From SLNP01 sp964568875 (GTDB taxonomy: Bacteria; Bacteroidota; Bacteroidia; Bacteroidales; VadinHA17): 64,000 nt of DNA. Position numbers and translations under genes: made by a program. The DNA lies in the NCBI GenBank assembly GCA_964568875.1, contig CAZMSH010000003.1:62001-126000 (forward strand). The letters are read 5' to 3'. Below the pieces are notes generated by a model, which worked only from the letters and a program-made list of their open reading frames with translations, was not told the DNA's origin and did no database searches. Positions 59,530 to 64,000 of the stretch are shown here, piece by piece. The first letter of the stretch is position 1; every line of letters starts with the position of its first letter.

Positions 59530-60237
59530 ATGGATAATTCAGCAGACCTGGTCAGGGAAGCGTTTGAGTCAAAGACATGGAATGAGATCCATACAATGGA
59601 CTCATGGAGAGTGTTTAAAATTATTTCAGAGTTTGTTGAAGGCTTTGAAAAGCTAGCACGAATCGGGCCATGTGTATCTGTCTTTGGTTCAGCACGTACA
59701 CACCACAATAACAAGTACTACAGGCTGGCGGAAGAACTGGCATTTCAGCTTACCCAGAAGGGTTATGGTGTGATAACCGGAGGTGGCCCTGGCATAATGG
59801 AGGCAGCAAATAAGGGGGCCAGAAGGGGTAACGGCAAATCGGTGGGGATAAACATTGATCTTCCGTTTGAACAGAAACCCAATGATTACATCGATAAAGA
59901 CAAACTGATTACTTTCGATCACTTTTTCATCAGAAAGGTGATGTTTATGAAATATGCCCAGGGATTTATTGTATTGCCGGGCGGTTTCGGAACCTTTGAT
60001 GAACTTTTTGAAGCTATAACCCTCATACAAACGCGTAAGATAGGGGCTTTTCCAATAATTCTGGTAGGTAAGAAATATTGGGAAGGACTGGTAAAATGGA
60101 TTGAGGAGGTGATGCTTGATGAGGGTAATATTTCAGAGGCTGACATGGAACTCTTCTCTGTTGTTGACACACCCGACGAAGCTGTGGCGCTTATTGACAG
60201 CTTCTACACAAGGTACCTGCTCAGTCCGAACTTCTGA
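59530..60237 (+). CDS. LOG-family (TIGR00730) nucleoside-monophosphate hydrolase-like protein
   Basis: Rossmann-fold protein of 235 residues of the lysine-decarboxylase-like/LOG group. Diagnostic motifs are GSARTHHNNKYYRLAEELA, GVITGGGPGIMEAANKGARRG and PGGFGTFDELFEAI (the PGGxGTxxE signature). LOG proteins release cytokinin bases from their 5'-monophosphates in plants. In bacteria the related proteins hydrolyse AMP-type nucleotides, so the physiological substrate is uncertain. The N-terminal ~45-residue extension (DNSADLVREAFESKTWNE...) is longer than in minimal LOGs. miaA, another adenine-modification gene, is 2 kb downstream, but nothing links them directly. Confidence 0.88.
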   Translation: MDNSADLVREAFESKTWNEIHTMDSWRVFKIISEFVEGFEKLARIGPCVSVFGSARTHHNNKYYRLAEELAFQLTQKGYGVITGGGPGIMEAANKGARRGNGKSVGINIDLPFEQKPNDYIDKDKLITFDHFFIRKVMFMKYAQGFIVLPGGFGTFDELFEAITLIQTRKIGAFPIILVGKKYWEGLVKWIEEVMLDEGNISEADMELFSVVDTPDEAVALIDSFYTRYLLSPNF

Positions 60238-60265
60238 TAATTACAAAAAAGAAATATAACGGTAG

Positions 60266-61075
60266 ATGAATCGTTTAGTGAAAATCATTTGCCAGTTAAG
60301 CATTCTGCTTTTTATTACTGAGGCTGCCGAGTGTCAACAGATATCGGTATCGGTCAGTAATAAGGGAGAGTGGAGCCAGGGAGGCTGGTCTCGTATAGAG
60401 ATTATGATCTCAGGTGCAGATGGTTGTGGTCCGTGCAGGATTGTTCAGTATTTTCCCGAAGGGGTTACATTCAGAGCTGTGGAGACGGCAGGTTCAGACA
60501 TCTTCTCAGTAGATAATGAGTTAAATATTGTCTGGGCCCGGATGCCGGCCGGAAAGAGTGCGAGTGTGGTTTATGAAGTTATGCCAGGTTATGAATTGTC
60601 TGGTCAGCAGGAGATTACAGGAAGGTTTTACGGGGTGAACAGAGACAAAACAAGGATTACAACAGAGGTGCCTTCCATTAAGGTTGATATTATGCCGGGT
60701 ACAGGAGAAATGGAAGCCAAAGAGAGGTTGACCAGACAGTCGGAACATGACATCGGTAAACAGGCAGCGAAAGAAGTTTCCGGCATTAAGGGAAGTAACC
60801 GGGTTGTCTTCAGAGTACAAATACTGACATCTTCATCATTGCTGAAAGAGGAGGAGTTGAAGGAACGACTTGGAATAACTTTCAATGATAAGGTCACTGT
60901 TGTTCCCTCAGGTGGTCTTTACAGGTATCAGGCAGGAGAGTGTTCAACTTATGAATGTGCCGTTGATATACTAGAGAGATTCAGGAGAGCCGGAGTCTCC
61001 GGTGTTTTTGTCACAGCTTTCAGGGGTGACGAACAGATTTCTGTAGGCCAGGCCCGTGATATAATACGTAAGTGA
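60266..61075 (+). CDS. Secreted protein with SPOR-like C-terminal domain
   Basis: Exported protein of 269 residues, signal peptide about 1-23 (ends AAECQ). Residues about 25-130 form an immunoglobulin/DUF11-like beta-sandwich (WSRIEIMISGADGCGPCRIVQYFPEGV, MPAGKSASVVYEVMPGYELSG). A charged linker (about 145-180) leads to a C-terminal module (about 185-265) with the SPOR rhythm FRVQILTSSSLLKEEELKERLG...LYRYQAGECSTYECAVDILERFRRAGVSGVFVTAF. SPOR domains bind denuded peptidoglycan at division sites, so a cell-wall role is plausible but unproven. It converges on smpB with the two stop codons directly adjacent. It is 28 bases behind the LOG gene. Confidence 0.75.
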   Translation: MNRLVKIICQLSILLFITEAAECQQISVSVSNKGEWSQGGWSRIEIMISGADGCGPCRIVQYFPEGVTFRAVETAGSDIFSVDNELNIVWARMPAGKSASVVYEVMPGYELSGQQEITGRFYGVNRDKTRITTEVPSIKVDIMPGTGEMEAKERLTRQSEHDIGKQAAKEVSGIKGSNRVVFRVQILTSSSLLKEEELKERLGITFNDKVTVVPSGGLYRYQAGECSTYECAVDILERFRRAGVSGVFVTAFRGDEQISVGQARDIIRK

Positions 61076-61534
61076 TCATTTTTTAGAACTGCGCTCAATC
61101 TCCCGGCGAGCATCTTTTTGCTTCAGATCCTCTCTTTTATCATAGGACTTTTTACCTTTTGCCAGGGCAATCTCCAACTTTGCCAGGCCACGTTCGTTGA
61201 CAAAAATCTTCAGAACTATAATAGTCAGGCCGCTCTCCCTGACTTTTCGTTCCAGCTTTCTTAATTCACGGGCAGTAAGCAGCAGCTTTCTCTCTCTCAG
61301 AGGATCGTGGTTGTTAATATTTCCCCAGGAGTACTCTGATATGCTTAAACCTTTAACATACAATTCTCCCTTGTAAAACTGACAATATGAATCATTAAGG
61401 CTGGCTTTGCCCTGTCTCAGAGCCTTTATCTCAGTTCCCCGCAATTGAATACCTGCTATATATTTTTCAATAAACTCATATTCAAAAGAGGCTCTTCTGT
61501 TCCTGATAACGATATTACTGGTATCTCTTTTCAT
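61076..61534 (-). CDS. smpB: SsrA-binding protein
   Basis: Partner of tmRNA in rescue of stalled ribosomes, 152 residues from the ATG at 61534. Family features are NIVIRNRRASFEYEFIEKYIAGIQLRGTEIKALRQGKASLNDSYCQF at the start, the GELYVKGLSISEYSWGNINNHDP loop, and a C-terminal basic tail (KKSYDKREDLKQKDARREIERSSKK) that reaches the decoding centre. A longer in-frame reading would add 31 residues that overlap the upstream membrane-protein gene and match nothing in the family. The gene starts 5 bases after the Yip1-like gene ends, so it shares that promoter. Confidence 0.96.
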   Translation of the reverse strand: MKRDTSNIVIRNRRASFEYEFIEKYIAGIQLRGTEIKALRQGKASLNDSYCQFYKGELYVKGLSISEYSWGNINNHDPLRERKLLLTARELRKLERKVRESGLTIIVLKIFVNERGLAKLEIALAKGKKSYDKREDLKQKDARREIERSSKK

Positions 61535-61539
61535 GTTGC

Positions 61540-62121
61540 CTATGCGAATATTGAAAAGTAGATACCTTCTATGACGACACGAAGTATCCAGTTCAGGACA
61601 ACATAGATAGCGACAATAGAGACCCACGCAGCGATCATCAGAGGCATCTTTTTATGTTCGGGTGGATTTGTCATCTTTTCCATCCCCAGCCAGAAGATAT
61701 ACAACCCGTACAGAGCAAGAAGATTAATAAACAGAAGGGATTCGAACAGAAGACTTATTATCTGACAGATGAAATATGGCCCCAGCGAATACCCTACAAG
61801 TTTAAATGATCTGGCGAAGTCTTTTCCAAGATCAAGGGCATTGGTTATTTCATTAAGTACCAGTGCTGAGATATATGTGGCAACGATGAAGAGTATAAAA
61901 TACCTGACGCCAAGGAAGATAGGATAGAATAAAGAGAGGCCGCCATGTGTAAAGAAGAGTGAACCCAGTATTGCAGAGAGAGAGGCAAGAGATATCAAAG
62001 GCAGAAAGAAACTTCTTCTCATATCAGTTACAGGCCTGTTTTCGGAATGAATTATCTGCCACGCTCTTTCCGGTCTTACCAGAAGATTGACTATTCTGTA
62101 ATAAAGAAACCTGAAGTCCAT
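61540..62121 (-). CDS. Yip1-domain integral membrane protein
   Basis: Membrane protein of 193 residues from the ATG at 62121, with about five transmembrane helices (about 37-57, 66-95, 106-128, 131-150, 165-187). The N-terminal FRFLYYRIVNLLVRPERAWQIIHSENRP is the typical Yip1-family entry, a cytosolic segment before the first helix. Bacterial Yip1 proteins have no firm function; roles in envelope organisation are suggested for a few. A near-exact promoter precedes it and smpB follows 5 bases downstream in the same unit. Confidence 0.82.
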   Translation of the reverse strand: MDFRFLYYRIVNLLVRPERAWQIIHSENRPVTDMRRSFFLPLISLASLSAILGSLFFTHGGLSLFYPIFLGVRYFILFIVATYISALVLNEITNALDLGKDFARSFKLVGYSLGPYFICQIISLLFESLLFINLLALYGLYIFWLGMEKMTNPPEHKKMPLMIAAWVSIVAIYVVLNWILRVVIEGIYFSIFA

Positions 62122-62144
62122 TGTCAATGTGATCTTTCTGCCCG

Positions 62145-62153
62145 GCAAAAGTA
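62145..62153 (-). promoter_or_regulatory. Promoter -7 element for the Yip1-smpB unit
   Basis: TACTTTTGC on the minus strand matches TAnnTTTGC exactly, 24 bases upstream of the ATG at 62121. It is back-to-back with the miaA promoter 15 bases away. Confidence 0.75.
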
Positions 62154-62167
62154 AAGAAATTTATCTT

Positions 62168-62175
62168 TATGTTTG
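62168..62175 (+). promoter_or_regulatory. Promoter -7 element for miaA
   Basis: TATGTTTG matches TAnnTTTG. Its TTG (62173-62175) is in frame with miaA and imitates an upstream start; the ATG is at 62230. Confidence 0.65.
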
Positions 62176-62229
62176 TCATCTTCGCACCTATTGAATCTGA
62201 AGCTTTGTTATAACCGTAAATCTGAATCT

Positions 62230-63153
62230 ATGAAAGAGGGGTATGATTTGATCGTAATCACAGGCCCTACTGCTTCGGGGAAGACTGCTGTTGCAGCGGG
62301 AGTGGCCTCTGCTATTGGCGGTGAGATTATCAGTGCCGATTCAAGGCAGGTGTACAGGGGTATGGATTTAGGTACCGGGAAGGATTATAGTGACTATATA
62401 GTAGATGGCAGAAAGGTTCCGTACCATCTTATAGATATTACAGATGCCGGATGCAAATACAATGTCTTTGAATATCAACGTGATTTTCTGATGGTATATA
62501 ATAACCTGAAGGAGAGATCGGTTACCCCGGTTGTATGTGGCGGATCAGGAATGTACCTTGACAGTATAGTAAGCGGCTACAGACTGCTTCCGGTACCTGT
62601 TAATGAGGATCTGCGCAGAGAGCTTGCAGACTGCAGCCTTGAAAAGCTCAGGGATATTCTTTCGACATATAAAAAATTGCATAACCTTACAGATGTAGAT
62701 AATAAAAAGAGAGCTGTCAGGGCCATTGAGATAGAGATGTTCTATTCCTCAAGGCGGCCTGAGGAGATCAGCTTTCCGGAAATCAGGCCACTGATATTTG
62801 CTGTCAGCTACGATCGTGAGGAGAGAAGAAGGAGAATAACCCGGAGACTCAGGCTACGGCTTAAGGAAGGCATGATAGAAGAGGTGGAGAGGCTTCTCGC
62901 TTCTGGTGTTGATGAAGAAACACTTATCTACTACGGACTTGAATACAAATATATAATGCTGTTTGTCAGGGAAGAGCTTAGCTATGAAGAGATGTTCCGC
63001 GGCCTGGAAACAGCCATTCACCGGTTTGCAAAGAGGCAGATGACCTGGTTCCGGGGGATGGAACGCAGGGGGGTGAGGATACACTGGATCGACGGCAACG
63101 AACCACTTGATTCAAAGATCGGTATGATCATTGAAAAGTGGCAGAAGATTTAA
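62230..63153 (+). CDS. miaA: tRNA dimethylallyltransferase
   Basis: Transfers a dimethylallyl group to A37 of tRNAs that read UNN codons, drawing on the isoprenoid pathway (ispE is at 17.6 kb). From the ATG at 62230 it has 307 residues. Visible motifs are the P-loop ITGPTASGKTAVAAGVA (about 9-25), the substrate segment EIISADSRQVYRGMDLGTGK, PYHLIDI, VCGGSGMYLDSIVSGY, and the tRNA-contacting AIHRFAKRQMTWFRG near 272-286. The last ~15 residues form a short tail. It is monocistronic and convergent with the S9 peptidase 14 bases away. Confidence 0.95.
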   Translation: MKEGYDLIVITGPTASGKTAVAAGVASAIGGEIISADSRQVYRGMDLGTGKDYSDYIVDGRKVPYHLIDITDAGCKYNVFEYQRDFLMVYNNLKERSVTPVVCGGSGMYLDSIVSGYRLLPVPVNEDLRRELADCSLEKLRDILSTYKKLHNLTDVDNKKRAVRAIEIEMFYSSRRPEEISFPEIRPLIFAVSYDREERRRRITRRLRLRLKEGMIEEVERLLASGVDEETLIYYGLEYKYIMLFVREELSYEEMFRGLETAIHRFAKRQMTWFRGMERRGVRIHWIDGNEPLDSKIGMIIEKWQKI

Positions 63154-63167
63154 ATCTCCCGGCAAAT

Positions 63168-64000
63168 TTACTTCAAATATTCATCGAGGAATTCAAAGAA
63201 TTCCCTCTGCCATATTATTGAGTTCTGTGGCTTTGTAACCCAGTGGTTTTCATCATGGAAGAACAGCAGCCTGCTGGGGATACCCCTCAGTTGTGCGGCA
63301 TTGAATGCCTCGAGACTCTGCGAGTATGGTATCCGGAAATCATTCTCTCCCACAATAATAAGTATTGGTGACGTCCACTTGTCAACCTTCAGATGGGGTG
63401 AGAATTTGTAGCTCTCAGGTTTAGGTTCTTCCCAGTACGGTCCTTCAATATCCTTGTTGGGGAACCAATACTCTTCGGTTGAGCCGTACCAGCTTTCAAA
63501 GTTGTACATACCACAATGGGAGATCAACGCACTGAACCTGCCTTCATGGATGCCGGCAAGATAGAAAACGCTGAATCCTCCATAGCTTGCTCCGACAGCG
63601 CCAAGTCTTTTTTCATCAACGAAAGGCTCCATGGCCATGGCATCGATAGCATCGAGGTAATCCTGCATATTCTTTCCTCCATAATCGCCGGAAATCTGCT
63701 CTCTCCATTCGCTTCCGAAACCACTGTTACCGCGGCGGTTAGGTGCCACCACAATATAACCGTGAGCGGCCATCATCTGGTAGTTCCACCTGTATGACCA
63801 ACCCTGGCCGAGCGGGCCCTGAGGTCCGCCCTTGGCATAGAGAAGGGCCGGATACTTCTTTGAGGGATCGAAATCGGGAGGATAAATGACATACATCTGA
63901 AGGTCCTTGTTATCTTTTGTTTTGATGTATCTCTCTTCGACCTTTCCCATTCTGACGTAGTCGTAGATATGCCGGTTGACATCCGTGATCTGCTTTATTT
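63168..64000 (-). CDS. S9-family dipeptidyl-peptidase, C-terminal part (cut by window edge)
   Basis: Partial gene: the frame stays open to the window end, so the N-terminal propeller lies outside. The visible 277 residues are the alpha/beta-hydrolase domain of a DPP-IV/S9 peptidase. The entry KKYPALLYAKGGPQ and the RWNYQMMAAHGYIVVAPNRRGNSGFG strand are followed by the catalytic serine in GAVGASYGGFSVFY, the aspartate in VGENDFRIPYSQ and the histidine in FHDENHWVTKP. It is closer to DPP-type peptidases than the S9 protein at 39.5 kb and probably acts in the periplasm. The ATG at 63950 is internal, since conserved residues (ITDVNRHIYDYVR) precede it. Confidence 0.92.
   Translation of the reverse strand, partial: IKQITDVNRHIYDYVRMGKVEERYIKTKDNKDLQMYVIYPPDFDPSKKYPALLYAKGGPQGPLGQGWSYRWNYQMMAAHGYIVVAPNRRGNSGFGSEWREQISGDYGGKNMQDYLDAIDAMAMEPFVDEKRLGAVGASYGGFSVFYLAGIHEGRFSALISHCGMYNFESWYGSTEEYWFPNKDIEGPYWEEPKPESYKFSPHLKVDKWTSPILIIVGENDFRIPYSQSLEAFNAAQLRGIPSRLLFFHDENHWVTKPQNSIIWQREFFEFLDEYLK

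Noticed and set aside
1..64000. CRISPR arrays, tRNA/rRNA genes, insertion sequences, prophage or defence islands
   Set aside because: I looked in all gene gaps and found no spaced repeats, cloverleaf sequences, transposases, integrases or defence families.

Overview
The window comes from a chromosome of the phylum Bacteroidota, most likely an uncultured or environmental Bacteroidales-like lineage. The evidence is consistent. Upstream regions repeatedly carry the phylum's -7 promoter element TAnnTTTG(C), and purine-rich ribosome-binding sites are almost absent. MurF and alanine racemase are fused. There is a GldB lipoprotein, a type IX secretion (T9SS) sorting domain on a secreted protein, DUF5686, DUF1573 and DUF4369-thioredoxin proteins, and propionate/succinate-type enzymes (a carboxyltransferase with a biotin carrier, and MeaB). 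MqnE suggests menaquinone is made by the futalosine route. I see no transposase, integrase, phage gene, CRISPR array, rRNA or tRNA. This is vertically inherited core chromosome with a few lineage-specific envelope genes.

Layout. 1-4.4 kb (+): pcm, a metallo-beta-lactamase-fold hydrolase and gcvP, closed by a perfect terminator. 4.4-9.2 kb (-): a PASTA protein, a T9SS cargo protein, rluD-like and ddl as one operon. 9.3-13.1 kb (-): mqnE, rpmH (L34), then glycosyltransferase, ECF sigma factor and rsmG. 13.2-17.5 kb (+): tgt, an LptF/G-type permease, a carboxyltransferase and a biotin carrier. 17.6-25.2 kb: ispE (-), dnaB (+), DUF5686/rsmI/repeat-rich hypothetical (-), then tdk and murF-alr (+). 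27.8-32.5 kb: a Crp/Fnr regulator, nadE and an outer-membrane barrel (-), gldB (+) and a small 8Fe ferredoxin (-). 32.6-42.3 kb: a very large envelope protein (-), then DUF1573, meaB, a TlpA-like lipoprotein and an S9 peptidase (+). 42.3-48.8 kb: a two-component system (-) divergent from a coiled-coil exported protein (+), then two adjacent M14 carboxypeptidase paralogues (-), one of which has lost every catalytic residue. 49-52 kb: a hypothetical (-) divergent from a zinc-type ABC uptake operon (+). 52-64 kb: lpd, an ECF sigma factor with a membrane/beta-barrel partner, a lytic transglycosylase, uvrA, a LOG-family protein and a SPOR-like secreted protein (+), smpB and a Yip1-like membrane protein (-), miaA (+), and an S9 dipeptidyl-peptidase cut by the window edge (-).

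The genes fall into envelope building and remodelling (ddl, murF-alr, PASTA, lptG-like, lytic transglycosylase, barrels, peptidases), translation and RNA modification (rluD, rsmG, rsmI, tgt, miaA, smpB, rpmH), and central or cofactor metabolism (gcvP, lpd, mmdA/pccB-like, meaB, nadE, mqnE, ispE). I did not find a convincing new multi-gene system. The points most worth following are: three CGTTAAC boxes on an exact 11-bp period between the two-component system and its divergent exported protein; the pseudo-carboxypeptidase paired with an intact one; a perfect 18-bp-arm hairpin directly against a peptidase start codon; a tRNA-guanine transglycosylase with its zinc cysteines replaced; a palindrome just downstream of the Crp-family gene's own promoter; and promoter elements whose TTG imitates a start codon.
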